Origin: Diatrype stigma
Lineage: Eukaryota > Ascomycota > Sordariomycetes > Xylariales > Diatrypaceae
Assembly (NCBI GenBank): GCA_022225965.2
Contig: JAKJXP020000053.1
Span: 186,001-250,000 of the forward strand
Length of the DNA stretch: 64,000 bases
Direction: 5' to 3'
A program made the translations under genes and the position numbers. Each line of letters begins with the position of its first letter. The first letter of the stretch is position 1. The notes beneath the pieces were generated by a model. It saw only the letters and a list, made by a program, of their open reading frames with translations, ran no database searches and had not been told where the DNA came from. Positions 13,676 through 25,694 of this stretch are shown one piece after another.

Positions 13676-13760
13676 ACAATGATTGTTGGCTCTACAATCA
13701 TTGTGTAGGATTACAATCATTGTATCATTTTACAATCATTGTGTAGCTAACAATCATTGT
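13676..13760. repeat. Left array of five ACAATSATTGT palindromes
   Basis: Copies begin at 13676 (central base G), 13694, 13713, 13732 and 13750 (central base C). Starts are 18, 19, 19 and 18 bp apart. The regular phasing suggests binding of a repeated protein, most simply a transposase or an HMG-box type factor that likes ACAAT/ATTGT; that is inference. Confidence 0.9.
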
Positions 13761-14101
13761 GTAGGTTTAATGCAAGCGTTATGATTGGTCAGATCAGCGA
13801 TTAGGGCGCCAATGGCTGCTCTGATTGGTCAGATTGGATGGGTGGGGCAAAATTACTGGCGCTACGCAAAAAAGAAAAGAATTGAACTCATACTGGGAAT
13901 TGAACCACTTAGTTCTGGAATTACCTAGGTAATATATACAGGTTACGGAAGTTAGTTACATTTTATACATACAGGTTACAATTACGGTTTTACGGTTGGG
14001 CTACGGGTCACAATTATCACTATGCCCATATCTTTTAATTGGACCTTTTATATCCAGGTAGCCCATACCGGTAGCACCCCACTAAATTGCCACTAAATTG
14101 C

Positions 14102-14167
14102 ACAATGATTGTTGGCCACACAATGATTGTGCCCATAACAATCATTGTAAGCTCCTACAATCATTGT
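14102..14167. repeat. Right array of four ACAATSATTGT palindromes
   Basis: Copies begin at 14102, 14120 (central base G), 14138 and 14157 (central base C), 18, 18 and 19 bp apart. The outermost copies sit at similar distances from the terminal inverted repeats on both sides, so the arrays look like subterminal parts of the same element. Confidence 0.9.
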
Positions 14168-14192
14168 TGCCCCGCACATTTTCCCGCTACGG

Positions 14193-16678
14193 TACCTAAG
14201 TATATACATAGTATCGTGGTAACAAGCTGGGAGGGGGGCCTTGATAGACTTCATGGGCTAACTACATGTGCCTCTAGGGGGTGGGTAGTCCCTATAGGTA
14301 TGTCGCCGGGCCCCCCACCCGGTACATGCCTGGGTACGTCGTAATGTACCTACATCATGCCCTATACCAGCCCACTGCTTACTACTGCACGTCTTGTAGG
14401 TATAGTATAAATTGCGGAGCCTGCTAGTTAGATGCCTCCATAGCACACACTACATACATGATACATACAAAGTTACCGTAACATCACAGTCGACATAACA
14501 CTTGAGTTCACCCACGTGCGTAATCCAACGTGGGAGATGATCCACCCCTGGAGAAAATGTTCCTGAATCTGACGTGTGTGTACCTATACGCGCATACGTC
14601 GGTAGGTAGGTCGATACACAGGCATGCTCACGCTGCCAACTGCCACATCGGGAAAGCCCAGTGAGGAGGTCGACAGCTGGAGACGTCCGTGCTACATGCA
14701 ATACATACCCGTAGGCTGTCACTACTACATACCTACATATCAAAAGTAGGTTTCAGCCTTCACTGTGCACACAACCGACATGTATGTATAGCAGCTACCA
14801 GTTCCCCACGCGCCATATAGCACACCCACACCTACCATCTATGTAGTATGGAGGTACCTACATATATGGAGGTACATGTAGGTAACAAACTTTCGTGCTA
14901 GCAGTCACCCAATACATGTGCACTTCATCTCTTCCTACGTACGGTAGTATAATAACTAGAGCGATTCATTCTCCTACATATATAATGTGGAAACCCACCC
15001 ACTCAGGAATATTCTACGACTCTCCTTGCCAAACTATAGATCCAGCCCCTCGTGCCCCTCCAGCCCCTTAACCCCAACAGAAAACAGAACCAAGGATAAA
15101 TGGATTTTATATATACTCGACGTCATTGAGCCAAGGTGACCACGATCCCGATCAAGCCCATATTTGAGAGTAAAATTCCGTTATAATATCGTCTACCCCG
15201 ATCACTAACTACCTGAACAATTAAAAGGGGAACGAAAGAAAGAAGGTTCTAAGCGGGGATGCTTTCGTGCGGAAAACACATAGTCTTGCCTTACAATACG
15301 ACTATGCTGACTGCCTATGCAAAGCAGGCATGCATGACTATTAGGATTGACTGGTGGGAAATGCAATGTCTGCTCGCCTTTCTGTTCGGCCCTCGCGTGT
15401 GTTCCTCGGAGCGCTCCGAAGAATTCGGGGATTTTCTTTTTTTCCTTTAGTGTTTGACCACTGTCAAACGCCGAAAAGGGGGCCAGCAAACGGCGAGGCC
15501 AGGGGCCTAACGGCAGAAGCCGGGAGTGGCTTCGTTGCATGGGCACCTGCACTACCTAACTAACTACTTAGTAAGTAATCAGGTAATGCGTGTGGCAAAA
15601 GACACCGAACCGGAGTGAGCTGCTGTGGCTTGTGGATTATGTAAAGTACGGGCTCAGTTCGGGAACCCTCAAGGCTTTAACTAGGAGCTCAAGGCTTCAA
15701 AGCCTCCCGAACTATCTGCGGGAGGCGGGAGGTGGGAGCACGAGGCACCTGGACACCTGGGCAGTTTTTGGGCACCTGCAGCCAGCGTAGGCGGCGGACA
15801 TAACTCGGCCTTCTCTGTGTCTGGCGTCCATTTGGCGTCCCTCTGGCTGCTGATTCAGGACCCTAACAGCCCCTAACTACAACGTAGTAAGAGCGGTGCA
15901 GCGCGGGTAGGCGGGTAGGCGGGCGCTGACGGGCGCTGGCGGGCGCGGCCTTTGGCTTTTGGCCCTTGGGGGCGGGCAGCGCGGGCACCAAAGCTTTTCA
16001 AACAACGAGTAACGACCGACCGGGACTGACTGACTGACTGCATCATGCCATTGTGGATTACATCATGTAAAATCTCACATCGTACCGCACCTAGCAGCCG
16101 ACGTTTCTTAAGTGAGATCTCGCATACAATAGCAGGTACCTAGGTAACTAGTATATAGGTATCCTGTCAATCGACAACCTCCCTGGGCAATTCCATTTCC
16201 GAGGAGTTCAATTTTCTTGATTACTTAATTATACCTACATAAACCAATACCCAACAGAAACATCCTCAACGACGACGCTTTCGTGATACCCTTGTAGACT
16301 TAATTTGTGTATAGCATTTTGCTCGGTTCATAGAGGCATATTACCCGAACGTCTTAATTCCCGCGACCACCACCCGCCAACCACCACCTCCGATCGACCG
16401 CAAGCAAGACACATACACCATCTTGACGATACCGGAAGTGCAGCCCGCCTCCATTGACACGCACACACAAACACAGAAAAATCTACTGCTCTGTGATATC
16501 TGCACTGCTGTTCGCTTCTACACAGCTTTGCTACATAGACCATATACCCGTACCCCACCACACAATCACTTATATCGCACAATACAGAGAGCGCGGGGAA
16601 CTCGAAAAGGCTTCTCACTCTCTCCTCTCTCCTACCACGTACCCCTACCAAAACCAAACCAGAACAAAAAGCAAAACC
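14193..16678. other. Gene-free spacer and RCF2 upstream region
   Basis: No supported gene. GACT units occur at about 16022-16040, and a GC-rich tract of GGCGGGCGCT-like words lies at about 15900-15960. The final ~300 bp before 16679 are C/A-rich with in-frame upstream codons before the RCF2 start; this is probably promoter and 5' leader. Confidence 0.5.
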
Positions 16679-17416
16679 ATGAAGGTGGTTTCGAAAGAAG
16701 AGGAGCAGGCGCACTACAGCACCGTGCTGCGCGGCGGCGCGATCGGCGGCGCGCTCGGCGTGAGCGTGGGCCTGGCGGGCGTGATGTTCGGGATGCGGCG
16801 GTACCAGGGGTTCCGGTCGCTGACGCTGCCGTTCCGGTCGTTCCTGGTGACGTCGACGGGGACGTTCGGGGCGATCGTGAACGCGGAGCGGCACTCCAAC
16901 GCCTTCCACCTGGCCAACAACCCGATGAACTTCTACAAGGACGAGGCGCAGCTGGCCATCGAGGCGGCCGACGCGCAGCGCACCGCCGCCGAGCGCCTGC
17001 AGGACTGGGGCCGCCGCAACCGCTACACCATCGTCTTCAGCTCCTGGGCCGCCTCCATGGCCCTCGCCCTCGCCATCGTCGGCCGCAACCGCTACCTGAG
17101 CACCTCCCAGAAGCTCGTCCAGGCCCGCATGTACGCCCAGGGCCTGTCCCTCGGCGTCCTCGTCGCCACCGCCGCCCTCGAGACCGCCGACGCCAAGTCC
17201 GGCTCCGGCCGCTGGGAGGTCGTCAAGGTCCTCGACCCCAACGACCCCGAGCACAAGCACCTCGTCGAGAAGCGCGTCCACAAGGAGGAGTACGAGGGCC
17301 AGGACCTCTGGAAGGACATGGTCGCCGCCGAGGAGCGCCGCATCGCCGCCCGCCAGAACGGCAGCGCCGGCGCCGGCGCCGGCGAGGGCAAGGGGGATGG
17401 TGAGAAGAAGAACTGA
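16679..17416 (+). CDS. RCF2: Respiratory supercomplex factor 2 (HIG1-domain protein)
   Basis: Single exon, 245 aa. The reading frame is open further upstream, but the ATG at 16679 (preceded by GCAAAACC) gives the N-terminus MKVVSKEEEQAH, matching the usual Rcf2 start, and upstream residues look like translated leader. There are two hydrophobic hairpins: one at about residues 17-70, containing RGGAIGGALGVSVGLAGVMF, and one in the HIG1 region at about 120-170, with QKLVQARMYAQGLSLGVL. The C-terminal tail is charged and ends in a Gly/Ala/Lys-rich stretch. Family role: mitochondrial inner-membrane protein associating with cytochrome c oxidase and the III-IV supercomplex. Strong codon bias (mostly C or G in third position) suggests high expression. 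Confidence 0.85.
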   Translation: MKVVSKEEEQAHYSTVLRGGAIGGALGVSVGLAGVMFGMRRYQGFRSLTLPFRSFLVTSTGTFGAIVNAERHSNAFHLANNPMNFYKDEAQLAIEAADAQRTAAERLQDWGRRNRYTIVFSSWAASMALALAIVGRNRYLSTSQKLVQARMYAQGLSLGVLVATAALETADAKSGSGRWEVVKVLDPNDPEHKHLVEKRVHKEEYEGQDLWKDMVAAEERRIAARQNGSAGAGAGEGKGDGEKKN

Positions 17417-18783
17417 AGAGAAGTGGAGAATTGGAATTGGAATGGGATGGGGAAATGAAAATCAAATGAAAAAGGCGCGCTATCGCGATTCTGGGGATAG
17501 AAACAGGAAGACGATATCCGAGGGAAAGACTTAGAATGGACAGCGGGCGAGAGGGGTGGAAAGGTCTATAGATGCGGATTGATCCCCGGCGGCTCATCTA
17601 TTCATCTACGGGCTGTGTCGGGTCGACTGGTTAGCCCATCCGAACTCGAGTGTTAAGGCTTTTTCGACTGAAAAGTGGCATCCCGTGCCGTGGCCGGGAA
17701 GATTTGGAGACTGTTGTTAGATGGTCGGAGGCGGAGGCATGCTTTGTATTCACCTACTTACTCATTGGGCTTGCCATAGCCTCGGCGTTCAGGTTTTGTT
17801 TTCGGGGTGAAGGAAGGGAGAGGAAAAGGTGATTGGATGGGTGGGTGGGCATGAATCCGAGTAGCTTTATGATGCCTATTTATCCCCCCTTTTCCTACAT
17901 ATGGTGGAACATCCTTATCTGTATAAAAACTTCAGGATAGACAGGTAGAAGAGAGGATACCACAAGGGGGTTACGAGGTTACATACCAAAAGTATTAAAT
18001 CTTCTCAGCAAGACATTGGTAATTCGGATTACCTCGTCCCATCAAACTTCGTATCATCAAAACTAGCCAAAGCGATCATCAGGTGTACGAATTGGGGTAT
18101 AACGGGTCACGCAGGCTGTCTAAGCAGGTTGCGGTGATTCTGAATACCTAGGCAATTATTGAATAGATTTGTGGTATCTAGGTAGATGGCATTATAAGAT
18201 AGTATAACTATGCATCTGCGACCTCCTGTTCGCACCACGAGGGCTTCAGCACCGCTGCAGTGCAGTGGCAAGTAATGATCCGTCGAGAGTTTTCCCGGCA
18301 CTGTATCCAATCGTATTTAGATCAACCCGTCTTCTGCGTATCCGCCCGCCCACCTGCCCGCCTGCCTGCTCCCTTGCCGCTTCGCTTAGTAGCAGCAGTG
18401 ATAGCCTTAGTCTACCCAAGCCCGGTCGTTTCATTATGTAGTTCTCGTTGTTGTCGTTGGTACACGTTAAAAGCAACCTCCCGTTTAAAAAACACCACCC
18501 CCAGCCTCCCTCTGAACCCCCAACCTCCTTTAGTTTAACCTCTCCCACCTATCAAAAAAAGAAGAACCTTGATGCTTTTCTAACCGGGGAGAAATTGGAC
18601 AGATACGTAGAGGGTTGTACCGGCAGATCGTCGATTCGATAGCCGACGAAACGCCAGAATGATGAAGATCAGCGCCAGCGCCATCACCATCACTCGATAG
18701 AAACAGATGTTGGAGCTTAGCCCACGCGGCAGCTTTGCATAAAAAAGGAAGTATACACACACTTTCTCGCCCACTACATCACA
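17417..18783. other. Convergent 3' region between RCF2 and the kelch gene
   Basis: The two flanking genes point toward each other, so this holds their 3' ends. No coding features, RNA gene or clear repeat were seen. Confidence 0.5.
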
Positions 18784-20688
18784 CTACACCTCGATGGTGA
18801 AGTGGCTGATTTGGGAGTAGTAAGCGTGCACGGCGAGCTCGAGGATCCAGACATCGCCGAAGACCTCGCCGCCGTCGAAGCCGCCGACGACGACGAGGCG
18901 GCTGTCGTAGAGGACGGCGCCGTGGTAGCCGCGGCCGGCGGGGGGCAGACCATACACGCGGCGGCGGTCCCAGGCCATGGTAACGAGGTTAAGCAGCAGC
19001 ACGTCGTTGGAGTACTCGGTGCCGTCGTGGCCGCCCACCACGAACAGATACGAGCCCACCAGGGTCGAGGTGTGGGAGAGGCGCCGGAACGTCACCGGCA
19101 CGTGCACCGCCCGCCACGACCGCCCCTCCACGTCGTACACCCACACGTCGTTAAAGCACTCGCCCCCGTCCGAGCCCCCGAATATGATCAGCTTGCTGCC
19201 CACCATGTTGGCCGTGTGGTAGCCCCGCGCCTTGGGCGCCTTCAGACCTCCTGCTGCTGCGCCTGCGCCTGTGCCGTCTTTGGATGACCCCGATCCCGAT
19301 CCCGCTCCTGATGATGATGTCCCACTGCTTCCTGTCGTCGGTGCCGATATCAGTTTCCAGCTCATCTTGTGTGGGTCGCTGACGTCGAGACGCCAGATGT
19401 CGTTGAGCGCGCGCACGCCGTCGCCGCCGCCGAAGACGTAGATTCCGTTCTTGTAGAGACAAGCGGTGTGAGCGCGGCGGGGGCTGGGCATTAAAGGGGC
19501 ATTGCTCCCACTCCCACTCCCACCACCGGCGCTCTCCGCATCCCCTTCTTTATTACTATTACTGTTGTTGCCACCGGCACCGCTGCTTGTTGCCGACCCC
19601 CCTCCCCCTCCCGAAGACGACGGCGAAGAAACGATGCGCGGCCGGTGCCAGCGGAAGTTGACGGTGTCGAGGACGTAGACGTCGTTGTAGTAGGCGGGGC
19701 CGTCGCCGCCGCCGAAGACGACGAGGCGGCGGTTGGCGATGGCGGTGCAGGTCATGGCGCGCAGGGGGGCCGGCGCGTCGCCGAAGACCTGGGGCGCGCT
19801 CCAGTGGAACGAGTCGGCGTCGAGCACGCGCAGCTCGTTGAAGCACGTCCGCGCGTCGCACCCCCCGAACACGAAGATGTTGCTCCCCACTAGCGTTGTC
19901 GTGTGCGCTCGCAGCGGCGCCTGCGGATGGCCCGACGTCGGCGCCCGCGACCAGTACATCCCCGATGTGGGTGCTGCTGGCACGTCGGGTGCTGTCGCCG
20001 GGTCTTGTAGCTCGGGGTAAGGGATGTATGGCGGCTGTTGCTGTTGCTGTTTTTGTACGCCCCTCGAAGTCCTGGCGGACGGCGTGATCGCCGAGGTTCG
20101 GTGCGGGAGTTGGGAAGTAGTATTGTTCGCCTTGCTGATGATGGCGGACGTGGAGCGCATGGTTGCCGTACGTCGGGAAGAGGAATCTGTCGTCGCTGTC
20201 GACGGGTCCGTTTTGGCCGTGCCGCTGCGACTATTACTCGAGGACGAAGGGCCAGCCTGCGAGTCTCGGGGTCTACTGCCGCCGCCGCCGCCGCCGCCAC
20301 TGCCAATGCTACTGCTCCCGCTGCTGCTGTTGTCGTCGCCGCCATTATTGGACCTGAGGTTGGAGGGTAGAGGGACGGGGTGGGAGGCGGAAGGCGGCTG
20401 CTGGGAAAAGGAGGACTTGGTGGCGACGGACTGGGATCGCAGCCGTATGGACGTATCGGAGGTCTTCCGCCGGCGGTCGGGGGCGGCGGCGCTCCCGCCG
20501 TGACTCTTGGATGAGAGGTGGCCCGGCGTGTGGCTCCGGCCCGGGTTCGGCGGGGCCCCCCGCTCCTGGGCCTCGCCGCGCTCGTAATATCTCTGCTCTG
20601 TGCTCGGCGAGGATGTCGAGATCTTCTGGGAGCGGATGGTCCTGCTCGGTTTGGAGGCCGCGGACGGTGATCGAGGGTGGTCCGCCAT
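18784..20688 (-). CDS. Six-repeat kelch beta-propeller protein with disordered N-terminus
   Basis: Intronless, 634 aa, ATG at 20688-20686, TAG at 18786-18784. Residues 1-240 are Ser/Gly/Pro/Arg-rich and probably disordered, with Gly runs and a short poly-Gln. Six kelch units follow, each with the RxxHT...(V/I)FGG.DG...NDV...W pattern, between about residue 248 and 620. Ser/Gly-rich loops are inserted between units 2 and 3 and between 3 and 4. The protein ends FTIEV. No catalytic residues are apparent, so it is most likely a protein-interaction scaffold. Fungal kelch proteins include polarity factors (Tea1 type) and Ras-pathway factors, but I cannot assign this one. A second kelch protein at 29412-31788 has a different architecture. 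Confidence 0.8.
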   Translation of the reverse strand: MADHPRSPSAASKPSRTIRSQKISTSSPSTEQRYYERGEAQERGAPPNPGRSHTPGHLSSKSHGGSAAAPDRRRKTSDTSIRLRSQSVATKSSFSQQPPSASHPVPLPSNLRSNNGGDDNSSSGSSSIGSGGGGGGGSRPRDSQAGPSSSSNSRSGTAKTDPSTATTDSSSRRTATMRSTSAIISKANNTTSQLPHRTSAITPSARTSRGVQKQQQQQPPYIPYPELQDPATAPDVPAAPTSGMYWSRAPTSGHPQAPLRAHTTTLVGSNIFVFGGCDARTCFNELRVLDADSFHWSAPQVFGDAPAPLRAMTCTAIANRRLVVFGGGDGPAYYNDVYVLDTVNFRWHRPRIVSSPSSSGGGGGSATSSGAGGNNSNSNKEGDAESAGGGSGSGSNAPLMPSPRRAHTACLYKNGIYVFGGGDGVRALNDIWRLDVSDPHKMSWKLISAPTTGSSGTSSSGAGSGSGSSKDGTGAGAAAGGLKAPKARGYHTANMVGSKLIIFGGSDGGECFNDVWVYDVEGRSWRAVHVPVTFRRLSHTSTLVGSYLFVVGGHDGTEYSNDVLLLNLVTMAWDRRRVYGLPPAGRGYHGAVLYDSRLVVVGGFDGGEVFGDVWILELAVHAYYSQISHFTIEV

Positions 20689-23389
20689 GGTCGGGTGGCA
20701 GGCAAGTGAGCTAGTGGCCGCGTATGTGTGCAGCGGTGTGTGCGTGTGGGCGTGTGGGCGTGTGGGCGTGTAGCTGCAGTAACTATGTACGTCGGTGGTA
20801 GTGCGGTGCGGTTAGGTCGGAAGGGGTCGGGTCGCGGGTCAGGTTGGGATCGGGGTCGGGGTCAGGATCTCGCTGACAGACATTGCCCTTCTTCCCTCCT
20901 TTAATGATAGACAGACCAGAAAGACAAACAGACGAATAAAAGACCTGCTGCAGTTCTCTCTGCAGTGACGATCGCCCGAAACAGAGACGCTTTTATATCT
21001 CTCACTTCTCGTTTCCACAATCTCCTGCTGTGTACTTTGAGAGAGTATGTCGCGGCTACCGTATGATCACCAGACCGTACGCACGCACGATCGGACGTTG
21101 CTTTTTGCACGGTAGGCAAGATGAGGCTTGGAGGGTAGGGTGAAATTCTCCGAAAACAAGGTTCTAGCAAGTTAGCTGGCTGGTCTAGCCTAGATGGCCT
21201 GCCCGATTGTAAGCAGAACGAACTAGACTGGAGATCGGGAGTTCTAGGTAGGGGCCCTGATTACAAAGGGGCCGTTGAGGGCGAGGTAGGCCGCAGGATG
21301 AGATGGAACGGCTGAATGGTTAGGTAAGGAAGGTCTTGGAAGGGGTTGAAAGGTTCGGGGGTAGGCAGTAATTAATGAGATCTCTAGTGAGAAGACGTTA
21401 TATGCCCATTGTCCAGGTATAGGGTATATCGGCAGGTTTATAGGGTCTATAGGGTAGCCACAGGGAGACATGCATTGGGGGTTGTGGTTCAGGTTGTGCA
21501 GGCAGTGGTGGTGGTGCTGGTGCTGGTGGTAGTGGATGCGCTATAGCCTAGGTAAGGTATGAGTGAGTAATGGGCAATGCGAGTGAGTGCAGGTTAATGA
21601 ATGACAAGGAAGTAATAACCGAAGTAAGTAAAGAAGTAGGCAAATGCCCTTTTTTCTGTGGACAGAACCTCGAGCTTGGGAATTCAATCGGGACGTCGGC
21701 TTGACCTCGTTGCCGTCATTCCAGCTGTCCGGCTGGTCCAGTTGGCATTGGCAACCTTTCCCACCTGCACCTGCACCTGCAGCTCAAGGGCCTCAGGTTT
21801 CGCTGGGGACGCAGGGACGGACTCTGGCGGTTCCAGTGCTCGTGGGCAGGCTCGTCCGGGCTGTCAGCGTGGTTACACCCGTGATCCCAGCAGCAGCTCG
21901 GCCCCCATGTCTCTGCCCCTGCATAAATTAAGAGTCTCTAAATTAACTACCTAGGTACCTATAGACTAGGTAGTCTAGGAGGGCCGACAGACAAACAGCC
22001 GGCCATCAGCATTCCGCTTGCTACGTAATGTGATGATGATGCCGTTGCTCTCCCTATAGTCCAGCGAATAGTCCCATGAACAGTCCAATGAACACAGCCA
22101 GCCGTCCATCCTCAAAACGATATCACCCACTATACGGATACAACACTGAGCATGCCTATGCTATGTATACGAGATTACGGAACTTTATAGTTACTACCTA
22201 AGTATCACATCACGAATGCAAGCTGGCAAGATAGATACCTACCTAGTACCCTTGAAAGGCTGATCTCTCCTTCCAAGCATATGTCGGAATTCGGAATCTT
22301 TCAGACTAACCAGTAGCTACGAGGGATAGGATCGCTACTACGTAGGACTAGGCAGTGATTTGACACCTCCCAAGCCCGTTTTATATAGTGCTATACTACC
22401 TACGTAGTAGTGCCAACTGAAGCGTAACTATATCCCCAGACAGCCAGACAGCCAGACAGCGCAGGCCTGTCTGCTTACTTACTAAGAGGTATCTAGGGCC
22501 CCGCCGGCGTGTCACAATCCTCCAAAAGCGAGTCCAACATTATATTTCAAACGCCCGTCTTGAAGCCTCGTTTTCGTTTGCATCTTTCATACGATCAGAC
22601 GATATAGCCCTGGAGGTATCCACAGTCTCGCAAGACACAACCTCATATCGTGGTTGATCTGCCTATAACTATAGTGTCTGCATCTTGGACGAGGAAGTAT
22701 GGGAATTCACCGCCATGCTGGATATGACATGCCCCCTGTTGTCCTAGCTGCGCAGGCACTTCCGCTATTCGTGCATTTTCTGCATAACAGATGGTGAAGA
22801 ACAGAACAGAGCAGACTATCGGATTATATAATATGTACTTGCTTGCGACGCCGATTAACACATCGGCTTGTGGCACCTCCCAGTATTCTCATCGTCCCGG
22901 CACATCTCTCTCTACACTCTACACTCTACACTCTAACACGTACAGAATAATTGGGGGTAACATGGGGGTAAAGGTCAAGGTTACAATCTGGGACCGTACA
23001 ATCTCTCCCTATTCATACCAGGTACATACCTACTTATTATTATTATTATAATATTATTATTATAATACGATGTTAAATGTGACACCGGCAGAATGGGTAG
23101 GTATAGTTAGGTTACATACATGTAAGTAGGTACATGAACAAAAGCATAGATACAGGTGTCATTCGCTGTGGGGCGGTGGTTTTCTAGAGTGTTTCTAGAT
23201 TGGGCAATACGCATGTACAGTGTGGACTGACTATCTTTTTTCTTAGCACTATATTTCCCACGAATAATTTCATGGTCTGCGATTCGAGATATTGCCTATA
23301 CTTACCTAGCTGCCTACATAGTAGTTATCAACAACACGAGCCTACCCAGCGGACCAAATCTCGACCGCCATTGCGTGGCATAGACAAAG
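20689..23389. other. 2.7-kb divergent intergenic region (kelch gene and DUS3 promoters)
   Basis: No gene recognised. Near the kelch start there are CGTGTGGG units (about 20739-20770) and GGGTCGG-rich DNA. Further right are CTCTACA units (about 22912-22936) and an imperfect TTA/TAA inverted microsatellite (about 23033-23069). Short frames here have no protein-like composition. Confidence 0.5.
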
Positions 23390-25694
23390 ATGGCTGACTT
23401 GGAAAATCCCCAGGGTCCAGAGTCCAATCCCGGTGCGGTGCTCCCCAAGAGAGACGCCGACGACGGATCTGATGGGCCTGCATCCAAGAGAGTGAAGATG
23501 GACCTTGATGAAGACCCACGTGATGCGTCTCAGTCCCAGCCAGCAGACAGGAGGAAGGGTGTTGCGCCCGTCAAGCCCGAGTGAGTCTCCAGGGAACGCC
23601 AAGAAATATGCATCCATACTGACAGAGTTTTTAGATACATCATCAGTACATCGCTCCCTGAAACTGTCATAGATGACGATGCAGCTGAGGCCTCCGTCGC
23701 TGCGGACGATGCTGCCAATGGCAAGCCTGATGCTCAGGATAACGGGAAGAAAGGCAAGAAGCGAAAGAAGCAAACTGGTCAAAACCAAAATCGCTCCTTC
23801 GGCCAACATGAAGATGCGATACGGTTGTGTTCAACCCGAGCCTTCAGCGATGAATTCTCTCCAAAAGAGTGCAAATTCGGGGACAGGTGTAACATGTGCC
23901 ATGACCTCCGCAAATATTTCAACGAGGGTCGACGGGATGACTTGGACACCTTTGCCGGCAAATGTCCGGTGTACGAGAAGTATGGCAGGTGCCCCTCTGG
24001 ATGGAAGTGTCGCTTTGTCAAGAGCCATTCCAAAGAGGTCGAGCATGACGATGGACGTAAGGAGATGGTCCTACTTCAAGAAACTAGCAGCTCAGTCGTG
24101 GAAGCCGACGAGGACCCTGATAAGAGACCAGGGACCGTCAACATCGTGCCAGTTGATATCAAGTGGGATCTGTCTAGGAAGAAGTACAAGTTGGAAAAGT
24201 CAGAGGCGTATATCAAATGGCAAGAGAAGGACACAGATCTGTCGAGGAAGCTTTTCAACAGGAAGAAAGACCTCGAGAATGCCCAAGCAGACGCAGCCAG
24301 TCTAGCCGATCTCAGAGCCCAGTTCTCCGACCCCCCTTTCAAGGCGTCCGAGAAGAGGAAAATCTACTTTGGGAGAGAAACGCCTGTCCTGGCGCCTCTT
24401 ACGACCCAAGGCAATCTCCCATTCCGGAGGCTCTGTGCCGAGCTAGGGGCTCAGGTAACCTACAGTGAAATGGCTCTAGGCATGCCGCTGGTACAAGGCC
24501 AGAAGGGCGAGTGGGCTCTTATGAAGGCCCACGAGTCAGAACTTGCTGCTCCTCGATATACGCCGGCCAACGAATCAATTGTCAAGGGGTACGACAACAG
24601 CAAAGATCTCAAGTTCGGCGCCCAAATCTCTGCCAACCAACCTTGGGTGGCGATGAAGGCGACTGAGGCTATAACCCATAATCTTCCACACCTCCGATTA
24701 GTCGATCTGAACTGCGGTTGCCCCATCGACCTAATCTTCCAGCAAGGAGGAGGCTCAGCTCTACTTGATGCACACTCGAAGCTGGAAAAGATGGTACGAG
24801 GGATGAACGCAGTTTCGGGAGACGTGCCCATCACGACGAAGTTACGAACAGGAGTCAAAGAGGGTCGGCCGACGGCTTCTAAACTTATCGAGAGGCTTGC
24901 TTTCGGTGGCTCCGATTTCCGCGACAGGCTTGGAGCTCCGGGATGCGCAGCTATCACCCTCCACGGCCGCAGCAGACAGCAACGGTATACGAAGAGCGCC
25001 GACTGGAGTTACATTGCCGAGTGCGCTGCTCTTATCAAGTCGTACAATCAGAAGAGAGACGACCTGGCAGACACCAACCAGCAGCCCGACGAGAGCACGC
25101 AGGCCAACAGCGCCGACGGGAAGATGTACTTCATCGGCAACGGCGACTGCTACTCCCACGTGGACTACTTCGACCACATCGACAACGCCAAGGTGGACAC
25201 GGTGATGATCGCTCGCGGCGCCATGGTGAAACCCTGGATCTTCGAGGAGATCGAGAAGGGCCAGTACCTGGACAAGTCGGCGTCGGAGCGCCTCGGCTAC
25301 ATCGAGAAGTACGCCCGCTACGGCCTCGAGGCCTGGGGCTCCGACGAGATGGGCCTGGGCTTCACCCGCCGCTTCCTCCTGGAGTGGCTGAGCTTCACGC
25401 ACCGCTACGTCCCCATCGGCCTGCTGGAGCACCTGCCCCCTAACCTCAACGACCGGCCCCCGAAGTACAGGGGCCGCAACGATTTGGAGACGCTGCTGGC
25501 TAGCGACAACTACAAGGACTGGATCAAGATCAGGTAAGTCACGTCCTGTTCCCTCTTCAGCGGCGTTACTAGTTCTTATTATTACGTGTTCGTGTTCTAA
25601 CATTGTCTATAGCGAGATGTTCCTGGGCCCGGCGCATCCTGATTTCAAGTTCCAGCCGAAGCACAAGTCCAATAGCTACGAGGCGGAGGGGTAG
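23390..25694 (+). CDS. DUS3: tRNA-dihydrouridine(47) synthase [NAD(P)+]
   Basis: Exons 23390-23580, 23635-25533 and 25613-25694 join to 723 aa (donors GTGAGT and GTAAGT; acceptors TTTTAG and CTATAG). The N-terminus is acidic and then Lys-rich (GKKGKKRKK). Two CCCH-type zinc clusters follow (about residues 129-153 and 174-195, with [16 protein letters not shown] in the second), a feature that separates Dus3 from other Dus enzymes. The TIM-barrel FMN domain has NCGCP with the likely catalytic Cys426, then [17 protein letters not shown] and a GNGD phosphate/FMN-binding segment. Family role: reduces U47 in the variable loop of cytosolic tRNAs using FMN and NAD(P)H. The last exon encodes only 27 residues, ending [10 protein letters not shown]. 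All key motifs are intact. Confidence 0.92.

Larger units (their letters stand above)
13651..14192. mobile_element. Non-autonomous TIR transposon (MITE) with TA target duplication and palindrome arrays at both ends
   Basis: The left end starts CCGTAGCGG (13651) and the right end finishes CCGCTACGG (14192), a perfect 9-bp inverted repeat. Pairing continues imperfectly for about 15 more bases. A TA dinucleotide flanks each end (13649-13650 and 14193-14194), matching the target duplication of Tc1/mariner-type elements. Inside each end lies an array of the palindrome ACAATSATTGT: five copies from 13676 to 13760 and four from 14102 to 14167, with starts 18 or 19 bp apart. The 342-bp middle has two copies of TGATTGGTCAGAT and no coding capacity. 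The element is 542 bp, so it would depend on a transposase supplied elsewhere. The superfamily is inferred from the TA duplication alone. Confidence 0.75.

Noticed and set aside
16328..17281. A 317-codon antisense frame over RCF2 and its upstream region, and a long alternative sense frame at 16423-17403
   Set aside because: Both are by-products of the strong codon bias of RCF2; the products are Arg/Pro/Gly-rich without domains.
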